This document shows positions 54,929 to 64,000 of a stretch of 64,000 nucleotides of DNA, piece by piece. The first letter of the stretch is position 1, and every line of letters starts with the position of its first letter. Origin of the DNA: CAXBGS01 sp963975425 (GTDB lineage Bacteria > Planctomycetota > Planctomycetia > Pirellulales > Pirellulaceae); assembly GCA_963975425.1 (NCBI GenBank), contig CAXBGS010000020.1, forward strand, positions 1 to 64,000. The letters are read 5' to 3'. The notes under the pieces were generated by a model, which saw only the letters and a list, made by a program, of their open reading frames with translations, ran no database searches and was not told the DNA's origin. Both the position numbers and the translations under genes were made by a program.

Positions 54929-55837
54929 ATGGAACTAAGGCACCTGCAATACTTTGTCGCTGTCGCAACCGAGCTGAACTTTACCCGTGCTGCCGAAAAG
55001 CTGATGATCACGCAGCCGGCGCTCAGCACGCAGGTTGCTGACCTGGAACGTGAAATTGGTACGCCGCTATTGTTCCGGAACAAGCGCGTCGTGCGTCTAA
55101 CGGCGGCTGGCGACGTTTTTCTAGACGATGCGAAAGCAATCTTGGCCAAAGCGGATGCGGCCAAGGCACGAGCACTACGTGCCTCGCGAGGTGAAGTTGG
55201 GGAATTGTCGATCGGATTTTTTACGGCGCCAACATTGCACTTTCTGCCGGAATTGATTCGAAAGTACCGAGCCGAATACCCCAGCGTGACCATTCGCATG
55301 CGAGAACTCACGCCCAATCGACAACTCACCTCCTTCGCTCGCAACGAGATTGATATCGGGTTTACGCGTCCGTTGCCGCCTGGGCATTCCGAGTTGACGA
55401 CTCAGATTTTATTCCGCGAGCGACTGCTTGCAGTTGTGCCGGGCTCGCACCGGTTGGCAGCGCGACGACGAATTAAGTTGTCCGACCTGTCATCGGAACA
55501 TTTCGTACTATTGGACCGACAAGTTGCGATCGGCATGCATGACGGGATCATTGCGGCGTGTCGTTCATCCGGATTTTCGCCATCGATGATTGATACGCCC
55601 GATTTGATTACAACCGTTCTGACGATGGTATCGTCCGAACAAGGAGTCAGCATTGTCCCCGAAAGCGTGAAGAACTTACGCAGCGAAAATGTTTCCTTCC
55701 TCCCCGTCTCGCCAATGTTAGAGCCGATTCCGCTCATCATGTGCTGGAAAACAAGTTCGGACCGTCCGCCGGCAAAAGCGTTTCGTGCGATGGTTCAAGA
55801 ACAGACGAACTTGATTCGTCGAGACTACGCAGTTTGA
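54929..55837 (+). CDS. LysR family transcriptional regulator
   Basis: The 302-residue protein has the LysR helix-turn-helix at its N-terminus (MELRHLQYFVAVATELNFTRAAEKL, ITQPALSTQVADLEREIG). An alpha/beta effector-binding domain follows from about residue 90 (LSIGFFTAPTLHFLPELI, IDIGFTRPLPPGH, LLAVVPGSHRLA). It binds DNA as a tetramer and responds to a small molecule. The start is the ATG at 54929. It is divergent from the RND efflux genes and 97 bases upstream of the SMR exporter gene, which are its likely targets. Confidence 0.93.
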   Translation: MELRHLQYFVAVATELNFTRAAEKLMITQPALSTQVADLEREIGTPLLFRNKRVVRLTAAGDVFLDDAKAILAKADAAKARALRASRGEVGELSIGFFTAPTLHFLPELIRKYRAEYPSVTIRMRELTPNRQLTSFARNEIDIGFTRPLPPGHSELTTQILFRERLLAVVPGSHRLAARRRIKLSDLSSEHFVLLDRQVAIGMHDGIIAACRSSGFSPSMIDTPDLITTVLTMVSSEQGVSIVPESVKNLRSENVSFLPVSPMLEPIPLIMCWKTSSDRPPAKAFRAMVQEQTNLIRRDYAV

Positions 55838-55934
55838 ATGCGTAACCGACCTCGCGTTCGCGATAAGTCACCGTAGTTATTTCCGTATCGTTTCCCCCCT
55901 TCACAAACACGAACACGAACAGAGATTGGAATTC

Positions 55935-56246
55935 ATGGCTTGGACCTACCTGATGATCGCCGGTTTACTCGAAATCGGATGGGCGATCGGTTTGAAATAT
56001 ACCGAGGGCTGGACCAAGTTGTGGCCCAGCGTGCTGACAGTCATCACGATGATTGCCAGCATGTATTGTTTGGCCATTGCCGTTCGCAGCATTCCGATTG
56101 GCACCGGGTACGCGATTTGGACGGGGATTGGTGCGGCGGGAACTGCGGCTTTGGGAATTATGTTGTTCGGCGAATCAGCATCCGCGTACCGTGTCGGATG
56201 CATCGCATTGATTGTCGCGGGAGTGATCGGGCTGAAAGCCGCGTAG
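55935..56246 (+). CDS. gdx: Gdx/SugE-type small multidrug resistance transporter
   Basis: The 103-residue protein has four helices and is close to the SugE/Gdx subgroup: MAWTYLMIAGLLEIGWAIGLKY (Glu in the first helix, essential), SMYCLAIAVRSIPIGTGYAIW, WTGIGAAGTAALGIMLFGES and a C-terminal GVIGLKAA. Gdx proteins export guanidinium in exchange for protons. No guanidine riboswitch is visible in the 97 bases upstream. The start at 55935 has TTGGA nearby. It may be co-transcribed with LysR. Confidence 0.9.
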   Translation: MAWTYLMIAGLLEIGWAIGLKYTEGWTKLWPSVLTVITMIASMYCLAIAVRSIPIGTGYAIWTGIGAAGTAALGIMLFGESASAYRVGCIALIVAGVIGLKAA

Positions 56247-56345
56247 CAATTCGAATCATTTGAACGAACTGCTATCGCGTGATGAGGATCCGACGGGCAA
56301 AGGGGAACCCGTTGATGCGCGCGGCTTCAGTGATCGCTGTGGCGG

Positions 56346-57482
56346 TTACTCAGCACGAACCGACTCGGTTAATTCGGCACTGCGACTTTGCTCGTAGGTG
56401 GGGAAGTCGATGTAGCCTTCCGGTCCGGGGGAATACCAAACGTCTTGGGGTGCGGGCTCATTGAAATCCCAGTCGTTTGCAAACCGTTCGACCAAGTCGG
56501 GATTGCTGATGAACGGGCGACCGAATGCAACAAAGTCGGCAAGCCCCTCAGCGACCGCTTCTTCCGCTTGATCGCGGTCGTACCCGCAATTTGCCATCAG
56601 TCTTCCTTGATACACACCTCGCAGGTCTCGCAGTGTTATCGGCGTACCAAGTTCATGGAATCCAAACGCTAAACCATCCAGGACGTCAAGCCAAGCAAGG
56701 TTATAGCGATCGAGTTGCTTTGCGACATACAGAAACGTTTCGCGAAAATCAGGCGATCCCATGTCGTTGAAAACGCCATTGGGAGAAATCCGCACTCCGA
56801 TTCGGGAACTGTCAAAGACCGTGCCGCATGCGTCAACGATCTCTCGAAGGACACGAAAACGATTCTCGACCGAACCGCCGTATTGATCCGTTCGGTGATT
56901 TGTCTTGGATTGCAAAAACTCGTCGATCAAATACCCGTTGGCAGCATGGATTTCGATCCCATCGAAACCGGCATCTTTCGCCCGTTGCGCCGCCAATCGG
57001 TAGTCTTCGACCAAGCGAGGTATTTCGTCAGTCCGCAGTGCTCGCGGGGTTTCGTGATCTTTCTTTTCGCCCGACGGGGTTCGGATTTTATCACCTTCAT
57101 GACGAATCGCTGAGGGCGCGACGGGCAACTCGCCGTTATGGAAATCACTGTGTGAAGCACGACCGGTGTGCCACAGTTGCATGAACAGCGGTGTTTCGTG
57201 CTGGTGTACGGCGTCGACCACGGGCCGCCAGGCGTCGCGCTGCTGGTCGGTCCATATACCCGGCGCATGTTGCCAACCGACGGCTTCTTGGGAAATGAAC
57301 GTTCCCTCGGTGATAAGGACTCCTGCGGACGCTCGCTGAGCATAATAGTCGGCCATCATTGAATTGGCGATCATCTGTTCGCCCGCGCGGGCACGAGTCA
57401 TCGGCGACATGACAACTCGGTTCTTCGCCAGCAGGCCATCCCAGCGAATCTCAGAAAGCAAATGGGGTGCGTAAGGATTCAT
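56346..57482 (-). CDS. Old Yellow Enzyme family alkene reductase
   Basis: The 378-residue flavoprotein has the OYE TIM barrel: KNRVVMSPMTRARA at the N-terminus, MQLWHTGRASH, the FMN/substrate HAANGYLIDEFLQ, and YGGSVENRFRVLREIV. It likely reduces alpha,beta-unsaturated carbonyls or nitro-compounds with NAD(P)H (NemA-like). It stands next to an aldehyde dehydrogenase gene on the same strand with 310 bases between. Detoxification of reactive electrophiles is the simplest reading. Confidence 0.94.
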   Translation of the reverse strand: MNPYAPHLLSEIRWDGLLAKNRVVMSPMTRARAGEQMIANSMMADYYAQRASAGVLITEGTFISQEAVGWQHAPGIWTDQQRDAWRPVVDAVHQHETPLFMQLWHTGRASHSDFHNGELPVAPSAIRHEGDKIRTPSGEKKDHETPRALRTDEIPRLVEDYRLAAQRAKDAGFDGIEIHAANGYLIDEFLQSKTNHRTDQYGGSVENRFRVLREIVDACGTVFDSSRIGVRISPNGVFNDMGSPDFRETFLYVAKQLDRYNLAWLDVLDGLAFGFHELGTPITLRDLRGVYQGRLMANCGYDRDQAEEAVAEGLADFVAFGRPFISNPDLVERFANDWDFNEPAPQDVWYSPGPEGYIDFPTYEQSRSAELTESVRAE

Positions 57483-57792
57483 CGGCTAGTTCTTTCAGTG
57501 AGAGTAGAGTTGAATTGAGTCTGTGTAAGCGTGTCGGCTGCACAAAAAACGTGCAGACCTTGATTGTGAGTGGTCTCTGGTCGGCCGGACGCCATGAACG
57601 CACCCTTCCAATCGTAGGGAACCAGCAAGCGATTGACGCTGGACGCGCTAGTGATCTGCGTTTCGCATGCGGTCGCATCCATAGATGGACAATTCGATGC
57701 ATCCACCGCCGGGCATCAGAATCACGCTGCGCTCTGTGAACCAATCGCGATTGACGGGTTCGAGGCCCAAAGTCACGGGACAAGCCGAAGGC
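57483..57792. other. Intergenic, nothing recognised
   Basis: Gap between the aldehyde dehydrogenase 3' end and the OYE start. No gene, RNA or repeat is supported. Confidence 0.45.
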
Positions 57793-59163
57793 CTATTCCT
57801 CGCCGAGATGGATCAGTTTCTTATTGACGAACTCGAGGATGCCAAGGTGCGACAGTTCACGGCCGTACCCCGAGTTTTTAATGCCTCCGAACGGCAACTC
57901 GGCTTGCGAGTTGGTTGGCTGGTTCAAAAAGACCATTCCTGTTTCGATCCGCTCGGCGATGCGTTGCCCTCGTTTGATATCGCTTGTATAGATGCTGCCA
58001 CCGAGACCGTATGACGATCGATTCGCCAATTCGATTGCCTCTTTTTCATCTTTGACAACATAGACGGTTGCGACCGGTCCAAACAATTCTTGGTCGAAAG
58101 TTGGCATGTCGGGCGTGACTCCAGTCAAAATCGTCGGATTAAAATACGCGCCCTCGCGGTCCGGACGATCGCCACCGAGAACCACGGTCGCACCAGCATC
58201 GATGGATGATTGAACTTGCTCGAGCAACTTGTCAGCCGCCTCCTCGGTCGACAATGGTGAAAGCGTGGTGTCCTCATCCATTGGGTCCCCAAGTTTCAAG
58301 TCGGCCATCTGTTCTTTGAAAGCCGACAGGAATTCATCCGCGACCGATTCGAGAACGATGAATCGTTTGGCTGCGACGCATGATTGCCCAGCGTTGACGG
58401 TGCGGCCTTTGACGGCCAATGCAACTGTCTTTTCAATGTCCGCGTCCTCCAGAACGATAAACGGATCGTTTCCGCCGAGTTCCAGGACGCTGCGTTTGAG
58501 ATTTTTTCCGGCAAGTCCTGCTACCGCCGCTCCGGCTCGTTCGCTGCCTGTCAGCGAGACACCTTGGACTCGAGAATCGGAGATGATTACCTCGGCGAAT
58601 TCGCTTGGGATGAACAGGTTTGTGAACACGCCATCGGGCAAACCACAATCGCGAAATAGTTTTTCTATCTTCGCGGCACATTGCGGGACATTATTCGCGT
58701 GCTTCACCAAGACCGTGTTGCCAGCCATAATGTTTGGACATGCGAAACGCACCACTTGGTAAAACGGAAAATTCCAAGGCATGATTCCAAACAACACGCC
58801 CAGAGGTGCATGTTGGATGTACGCGTTCGCGCCGTCGATACTCATCGGCTGATCCGCTAAGAATTCTTCGGCTCCCTCTGCATAGAATTCGGCGATCTCG
58901 GCACAGAACTGAATTTCATCACGGCTTTCGACGATACGTTTGCCCATATCAAGCGTGATCAATCGCGCGAGATCGTCCGTCTGTGATCGCAGGGAATCCG
59001 CGAACGCCTTCATCAAGCGTTTGCGATCTGCGAACGTCGTTGTTCGCCAGTGATGATAGGCTTCGTCGGCCCCCTCGATCGCTTGGACAACTTCGTCGCG
59101 GGTCATCGGTTGAAAAGTCTCAAGAGTTTCGTTCGTCGCCGGGTTTACACTGGTAATACTCAT
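57793..59163 (-). CDS. NAD(P)-dependent succinate-semialdehyde dehydrogenase-like aldehyde dehydrogenase
   Basis: The 456-residue enzyme has the ALDH catalytic Glu in LELGGNDPFIVL, the nucleophile Cys in NAGQSCVAAKRF, and the N-terminal cofactor segment ILFGIMPWNFPF. Length and motifs fit the short SSADH group (456-460 residues). It oxidises an aldehyde to an acid in the cytoplasm. An inverted-repeat structure lies 70-100 bases upstream. The OYE gene downstream suggests a joint electrophile clearance function. Confidence 0.93.
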   Translation of the reverse strand: MSITSVNPATNETLETFQPMTRDEVVQAIEGADEAYHHWRTTTFADRKRLMKAFADSLRSQTDDLARLITLDMGKRIVESRDEIQFCAEIAEFYAEGAEEFLADQPMSIDGANAYIQHAPLGVLFGIMPWNFPFYQVVRFACPNIMAGNTVLVKHANNVPQCAAKIEKLFRDCGLPDGVFTNLFIPSEFAEVIISDSRVQGVSLTGSERAGAAVAGLAGKNLKRSVLELGGNDPFIVLEDADIEKTVALAVKGRTVNAGQSCVAAKRFIVLESVADEFLSAFKEQMADLKLGDPMDEDTTLSPLSTEEAADKLLEQVQSSIDAGATVVLGGDRPDREGAYFNPTILTGVTPDMPTFDQELFGPVATVYVVKDEKEAIELANRSSYGLGGSIYTSDIKRGQRIAERIETGMVFLNQPTNSQAELPFGGIKNSGYGRELSHLGILEFVNKKLIHLGEE

Positions 59164-59561
59164 CGCGTTCCTTTCATCTGAGCTTCTGATTTTCTAAGTC
59201 TTGACGTTCAGCCGTTTGCGTTAACTGACACCAGTGCACATCGCACGAAATGCACTGCGATGCCGAGAGACACGCGATTGCTGTGCCAAGAACTTTGGCG
59301 GCTTTTGGGGGCGAAGGGTTTACGAGCCGCTATGACGATCGATTCGACGCTGACGCTTGATCGAACAGAGCGCAGAGTGAGCGGTAATCAACCGACACAT
59401 GGGCAGCAGAAAACTCGGTTGACGCTTGAAACGGTCTCAGTCGGCTAAATGCGTCTCGATTCGATCAGAAGTCAATTGACCAGCGTGTCGACTTCGCGTT
59501 CAATGCCTAAACTTTGGTTGTTTGTAACGTTTGGTGGCCAACAATGTTCGGGTGCACAACG
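59164..59561. other. Divergent intergenic region with an interleaved inverted repeat
   Basis: The gap lies between the aldehyde dehydrogenase and the HTH gene. The interleaved inverted repeat at 59232-59262 is given separately. The rest shows no gene or RNA I can support. Confidence 0.5.
59232..59262. promoter_or_regulatory. Interleaved inverted repeats with pseudoknot geometry
   Basis: CAGTGCA (59232-59238) pairs with TGCACTG (59251-59257), and CATCGCA (59239-59245) pairs with TGCGATG (59256-59262). The arms alternate 5'-1, 5'-2, 3'-1, 3'-2, the order of an H-type pseudoknot, with two bases shared by the 3' arms. Either two alternative hairpins or two overlapping operator half-sites are possible. 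It lies 69-99 bases upstream of the aldehyde dehydrogenase start. Confidence 0.6.
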
Positions 59562-59783
59562 ATGAGTCTTGAGTCACTGGCCGGCGAGCTTGAGGGCATG
59601 ATCCGTGTCGGGCAAGCGGCGACGTACTTGGGTGTTTCGAAAGAGACGCTGCGAAACTGGGACAAGTCGGGAAGGCTTGTTCCCGTGCGGCATCCGGTCA
59701 CAAAGTACCGCTTTTACCGCTACGAGGATCTTGATGCATTTTTGGATGCGGTCCGAATGAATGAACAAAATGCATCGCGCTGA
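59562..59783 (+). CDS. MerR/excisionase-like helix-turn-helix protein
   Basis: The 73-residue protein has a winged helix-turn-helix of the MerR/excisionase class: IRVGQAATYLGVSKETLRNWDKSGRLVPVRHP, then a wing with RFYRYEDLDAFL. There is no effector domain, so it is a short DNA-binding protein. The ATG at 59562 is preferred; a longer frame to 59514 has no support. It lies 50 bases before the chemotaxis-like fusion and may regulate it. Confidence 0.85.
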   Translation: MSLESLAGELEGMIRVGQAATYLGVSKETLRNWDKSGRLVPVRHPVTKYRFYRYEDLDAFLDAVRMNEQNASR

Positions 59784-59833
59784 ACACCAGCCGTTTCGGC
59801 TGATTGCGGTGAAAGGGAGCTTGACCGAAAACT

Positions 59834-62800
59834 ATGAATGAGATTCATCCCGCGATGAGCGACGCAAGAGGAAACGCAACGCCTGTGATCGTTGGTGTCG
59901 GCGCGTCCCGCGGCGGTCTGGCGGCATTTGAGTCATTGCTGCACGGTTTGGATGGTGTGGAAGACATCGCGATCGTGTTTGTCACTTCCGTCTCAGCAAG
60001 TACTGACAGGTTCGTCGAGCAGATTGCCGCGGCGACGTCTTTTCGCGTCATTGAAGTCACGGGGCGTCGAAAGATTAAGCCGGGCTCGGTTTACGTCGGG
60101 GCTCCGGGGACATTGCTGGAAGTAAAGAATGGGTCCGTTCGGATCGCCAAGCGGGAATCCGGCCGCGTGACGATTTCGCCGGTTGATCTCTTTCTGCACT
60201 CGTTGGCCGCAGATCAGGGAGAACGAGGTGTCGGCGTTATTCTTTCTGGCACGGGGGCCGATGGTACGCTGGGTCTGAAAGCAGTCCGTGATGCTGGCGG
60301 GATGACGTTCGCTCAGTCATCCGAGACAGCGATGTTTGACAGTATGCCGCGAAGCGCCGCGACAACGGGAGTCGCCGACCATGTGTTGTCCCCGGACAAA
60401 ATCGCGGAAGAGCTGAAGAAACATGCCAGTTTTCATGCCGATGCCGATGGGGAATCAGTCCAACTGAGCGCGATTGCACGCATTCACGATGCGATTCCGC
60501 AAATCGCCAAGCGGTTGATGGAAGCAACGCATCACAATTTTCAACACTATAAGTCGAACACGCTTGTGCGTCGCATCCGCCGACGAATGCAAGTGCTGAA
60601 GGTTGCAGACATCGATGCGTATGTAAAATTGCTGTCCGAGGATGCTGACGAACCGCATGCCTTGTTTCGCGAGTTACTAATCAGCGTCACGGCGTTCTTT
60701 CGCGATCCCGCCGCATTTGAAGTCATCGAGCAAACTGTGATTCCGGAAATCTTTGCCCGGCATGACCGCAATGACGCGGTGCGGATCTGGGTGCCGGGAT
60801 GCGCAACCGGCGAAGAAGCCTTCACGCTTGCCATGTTGTGCCGCGAACAGATGGACCTGCTTGACGCGCCACCGGAAGTTCAAATTTTTGCGACCGACAT
60901 TGATGCCCGTGCCCTGAAAACAGCACGGCAAGCGGTGTATTCGTCGTCCATTGTCGAAGAAGTCACACCGCAACGATTGAAAAGATTCTTTCACAAACGA
61001 GGTAAGCGGTATCAAGTTGCAAAGGACATCCGCGAGTTGGTGCTATTCTCGACACATAACCTGATCGCCGATCCACCGTTCTCGCGGTTGGACATGGTGT
61101 CGTGTCGCAATCTGTTGATCTATCTGGGACCGCATCTACAGAAGAAGGTGATTCCCCTTTTTCACAATGCGATTCGTCCCTCAGGATTTCTGTTTCTCGG
61201 GCCATCGGAGAACATTTCGTCACACAGCGACTTGTTTCGCATGATTGATGCCGATCATCGGATCTCACAGCGAAAAGGTACCGGTATCGATTTTGAGCAC
61301 GCGGACAAACCACTTGAAGCGGAAGTCGATGCGGCCAAAGGTAATGGTGCATCGATGGGGATAGCAACATCACGTGATGACTTGATGCCGATCATGCAGC
61401 GCATCGTGCTGGACGAATTCGCACCGAGATCCGTGATTGTGGATGAGGCGGGCAAGGTTCTCTGTGCATCGGCGGACATGCACAAGTATCTGACCGTCGG
61501 CACGGGCCCGTTTCAAAACAACATCATCAAAATGTCTCGCAGCGGACTGCGGATCGCATTGCGAGCGACATTGCAGGAAGCCAAAGTCACACGACGGCGG
61601 GTCGTGCATGAGCATCTTTCGCTGCGGATCGAAGGCGAATTGAGGCGAGTGATGTTGACGGTCCAGCCGATGCCGCGGGTCGGAGCCGATTCCGAACTGT
61701 TCATGGTCGTTTTTCATGATGCTGGGCCACAAACCGGTACCGAGTCGCAAGGTATCGATACGAACCGACTGGACGGTAGCGCCAACGCATCAGACACGCA
61801 ATCACAGGTCATTATTGCCGAGCTAGAACAGGAACTCTCGGAAACCCGGGTTGATCTCGAAAAGTCCATCCAAGAAATCGAGAACGCGAACGAGGAACTG
61901 AAGGCATCCAACGAGGAACTGCTGTCGCTCAATGAAGAATTGCGATCAGCCAACGAAGAACTCGAGTCGTCCAAGGAAGAAATTCAAAACGCGGTCAACG
62001 CATTAGAGAACGCGAATAGTGATTTAGAGAATTTGCTGCGCAGTACGCAAATCGCAACGATCTTTCTGGACAAACAGTGTTGCATCCGTGGCTTTACTCC
62101 CGCAGCGACAGCGATCTATGGACTCATCACGACGGATATTGGTCGTCCGCTCGCGAATTTGATGCCGCTTGCGGACAACGTGCCGGCCATTCCTGATCCT
62201 GAGACGATCACCGGGGACGAAGCGGTCGAAGATTTGATTCAAACGCGTTCAGGCGAATGGTATGTGCGCCGAGTGCTGCCGTATCAGTCGCGGCTAGGTG
62301 AAATCGACGGCATCGTGATGACGTTCACCGACGTGACAATGTTGCACGAGGAACGCGAACGTTTTTCATCGCTTATCGAAGTGTCCTCGCAGATTGTATG
62401 GGTGACCGACGCCCAAGGACGCGTCGCAGAAGACTCGCCCAGTTGGCGGGCGTTTACCGGTCAGTCCCAGGCTGCGTGGATGAACAATGAATGGATCGAT
62501 GTCATTCATCCCGATTATCACGACGAGGTCTCGCAGGCCTGGGCAAAATCGCTCGGGACTGGCGAACCCTTGTCGGTGGAGTATCCGCTGCGACATCATT
62601 CCGGTGGCTGGCGTTGGACACAGGTGCGAGCGGTAGCCCAACGCCGTCACGATGGCACGATCGAATCCTGGGTCGGGATGAATACGGATATCGACGATCG
62701 CAAGCAGGCTTTATTGGAACTGAAAGTACGCGAGGAAGAGATTCGATCGCTGATCAGTTCGACCGCCGAAGGAATTTACGGGATCGACCTTAACGGAAAC

Positions 62801-64000
62801 TGTACGTTCGCAAACGAAGCCTGCTCCAAACTGTTGGGCTACGAGAACTCGGATGAATTGCTCGGCCAATCAATGCATGAACTGGTCCACCATAGCCACG
62901 CCGATGGATCGGCATACAAGATATCCGATTGTCAAATCTATCGTGCTTTTCGCAATAACGAGCAGGTTCATGTCGACGACGAAGTGTTCTGGCGGAAAGA
63001 CGGCTCATGTTTCGATGCAGAGTATTGGTCGTACCCGCAGGTTCGAGAGGGCGCTATCGTTGGGTGTGTGGTCACGTTCATTGACATCACCGAACGCAAG
63101 AAATGGGCGGTCGAACTTGCCGACCGTGAATCCCATCTGCGACGTGTGATCGATCATACGCTTGGGTTCATCGGCGTTTTAGATACGAAAGGTATTCTGC
63201 GCGAAGCGAATGAAACCGCCATCATTGCCGGCGGCCTGACGCGTGACGAAGTGATCGGCAAACCCTTTTGGGAATGTTATTGGTGGTCGCACGATGATGA
63301 GACCGCAGCAAAACTGAGGTCTGCGATCGCGACCGCTTTGCAGGGCGAGGTCGTTCGATACGACGTTGAGGTTCGCATGGCCGGCGAAACTCGGCTGGAA
63401 ATTGATTTTATGTTGTCACCGGTCAAAGACGCCGATGGTCGCGTGACTCATTTGATCCCATCGGGCGTCGATATCAGCGAGCGCAAGCAGGCCGAACAGG
63501 AGGCGCAACGGCGAGCGAATCAGTTGAACCTCGCACTCGAATCGGGACGGATGGGGTTATGGGAATGGGACGTCCAGTCGGACCATGTCACTTGGTCACC
63601 GCATCTTTACGAGATGTTCGGCTACGGGGTCGACGGATTCGTTCCCACCAAGGATGGCTTTATCGCCATGATTCACCCTGATGATCAATCGAATATCCAA
63701 CGGTTGATTGATTCCGCATTTACGGCGACGTGTATCAATCACGAGGTCGAGTTTCGGGTCATTCGAGGCAGTGACGACGCCGTGGTGTGGACCCATTGTC
63801 GAGGCACCATTCGACGCGATGCCGACAACCGCCCCTTATCGATCGTCAGCGTTGCCGTTGACATCACCGCAAGGAAACAGCGTGAACTGTCGTTAGCATT
63901 CTTGGCCGATCTGCAAAGCAGTCTGTTGGGCGTTTCCTCGGCCGAACGAATCATGTGCGAGGCAAGCGAACGCGTCGCCGATTACATGCAACTCTCACAT
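59834..64000 (+). CDS. CheB-CheR-PAS signalling fusion, 3' end outside window
   Basis: At least 1389 residues are visible. The CheB-like domain (about 16-200) has GASRGG with the Ser and SGTGADG with the Asp, but the catalytic His position reads Thr (FVTSVSAS), so methylesterase activity is doubtful. The CheR methyltransferase (about 215-470) has VPGCATGEEAF and RNLLIYL. A Glu/Asn-rich coiled coil (about 658-735) precedes five PAS-like domains and the start of a GAF-like domain at the window end. A kinase probably follows. Confidence 0.93.
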   Translation, partial: MNEIHPAMSDARGNATPVIVGVGASRGGLAAFESLLHGLDGVEDIAIVFVTSVSASTDRFVEQIAAATSFRVIEVTGRRKIKPGSVYVGAPGTLLEVKNGSVRIAKRESGRVTISPVDLFLHSLAADQGERGVGVILSGTGADGTLGLKAVRDAGGMTFAQSSETAMFDSMPRSAATTGVADHVLSPDKIAEELKKHASFHADADGESVQLSAIARIHDAIPQIAKRLMEATHHNFQHYKSNTLVRRIRRRMQVLKVADIDAYVKLLSEDADEPHALFRELLISVTAFFRDPAAFEVIEQTVIPEIFARHDRNDAVRIWVPGCATGEEAFTLAMLCREQMDLLDAPPEVQIFATDIDARALKTARQAVYSSSIVEEVTPQRLKRFFHKRGKRYQVAKDIRELVLFSTHNLIADPPFSRLDMVSCRNLLIYLGPHLQKKVIPLFHNAIRPSGFLFLGPSENISSHSDLFRMIDADHRISQRKGTGIDFEHADKPLEAEVDAAKGNGASMGIATSRDDLMPIMQRIVLDEFAPRSVIVDEAGKVLCASADMHKYLTVGTGPFQNNIIKMSRSGLRIALRATLQEAKVTRRRVVHEHLSLRIEGELRRVMLTVQPMPRVGADSELFMVVFHDAGPQTGTESQGIDTNRLDGSANASDTQSQVIIAELEQELSETRVDLEKSIQEIENANEELKASNEELLSLNEELRSANEELESSKEEIQNAVNALENANSDLENLLRSTQIATIFLDKQCCIRGFTPAATAIYGLITTDIGRPLANLMPLADNVPAIPDPETITGDEAVEDLIQTRSGEWYVRRVLPYQSRLGEIDGIVMTFTDVTMLHEERERFSSLIEVSSQIVWVTDAQGRVAEDSPSWRAFTGQSQAAWMNNEWIDVIHPDYHDEVSQAWAKSLGTGEPLSVEYPLRHHSGGWRWTQVRAVAQRRHDGTIESWVGMNTDIDDRKQALLELKVREEEIRSLISSTAEGIYGIDLNGNCTFANEACSKLLGYENSDELLGQSMHELVHHSHADGSAYKISDCQIYRAFRNNEQVHVDDEVFWRKDGSCFDAEYWSYPQVREGAIVGCVVTFIDITERKKWAVELADRESHLRRVIDHTLGFIGVLDTKGILREANETAIIAGGLTRDEVIGKPFWECYWWSHDDETAAKLRSAIATALQGEVVRYDVEVRMAGETRLEIDFMLSPVKDADGRVTHLIPSGVDISERKQAEQEAQRRANQLNLALESGRMGLWEWDVQSDHVTWSPHLYEMFGYGVDGFVPTKDGFIAMIHPDDQSNIQRLIDSAFTATCINHEVEFRVIRGSDDAVVWTHCRGTIRRDADNRPLSIVSVAVDITARKQRELSLAFLADLQSSLLGVSSAERIMCEASERVADYMQLSH

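Noticed and set aside
55838..55934. Guanidine riboswitch upstream of the Gdx gene
   Set aside because: No guanidine I, II or III type stem-loops could be recognised.

Overview
The window reads as chromosomal DNA of a planctomycete, most likely a Pirellulaceae member close to Rhodopirellula. The markers are a PSD1/planctomycete-cytochrome gene paired with a DUF1501 gene, a secreted formylglycine sulfatase, an ECF sigma factor overlapping a Ser/Thr kinase with TPRs, a protein with the planctomycetal LEPR-XLL-type N-terminus (LESRAMLAG), and moderately GC-rich DNA with long intergenic gaps. No rRNA, tRNA, CRISPR array, IS element or phage gene was recognised. All family names come from motifs read by eye; no database search was possible.

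Layout. 1-10.3 kb is a catabolic block: a REP-like palindromic element, a PQQ-type beta-propeller, the PSD1-DUF1501 pair, and a minus-strand run of esterase, sulfatase and nucleoside hydrolase. 10.9-12.7 kb holds small genes (PhnA/YjdM-like, a secreted unknown, Pmp3). 13.2-18.8 kb is a tight heme-copper oxidase operon: subunit II with a C-terminal cytochrome c, a fused subunit I-III, a small membrane protein, CtaG and a triheme cytochrome c. 19.2-21.8 kb holds a putative lipoprotein, TspO and a DUF5060 glycosidase-like protein. 22.0-27.0 kb is the sigma factor, kinase-TPR and LEPR protein set.

28.7-34.3 kb (minus strand) is a sulfur, iron and heme cluster: rhodanese-DUF2892, a CstB-type persulfide dioxygenase with two rhodanese domains, a DUF3365 heme lipoprotein, a bacterioferritin, a secreted rhodanese and a flavoprotein. 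A near-perfect 20-bp palindrome lies upstream. 34.3-46.2 kb holds a metallophosphoesterase, an S2P protease, a hydrolase, DsrE, an ADP-forming acyl-CoA synthetase fused to a GNAT acetyltransferase, a convergent class II HDAC-like deacetylase, cardiolipin synthase, a Cys-rich membrane protein and a ZIP transporter. 46.6-56.2 kb holds membrane proteins, YitT, an RND efflux pair, a LysR regulator and a Gdx-type SMR exporter. 56.3-64 kb holds an Old Yellow Enzyme, an aldehyde dehydrogenase, a MerR-like HTH protein and a large CheB-CheR-PAS protein cut by the window end.

Taken together, 13-49 kb looks like a respiratory and redox-stress region (terminal oxidase, persulfide clearance, iron storage, reversible acylation, membrane lipid and metal homeostasis). 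This is inference from neighbourhood. The most unusual observations are the six-gene sulfur/iron cluster with its palindrome, the pairing of acyl-CoA synthetase-acetyltransferase with a deacetylase, a CheB domain lacking its catalytic His, a bacterioferritin lacking its heme Met, an interleaved inverted repeat with pseudoknot geometry upstream of the aldehyde dehydrogenase, and a window-wide habit of short tandem duplications in or beside the gaps between genes.
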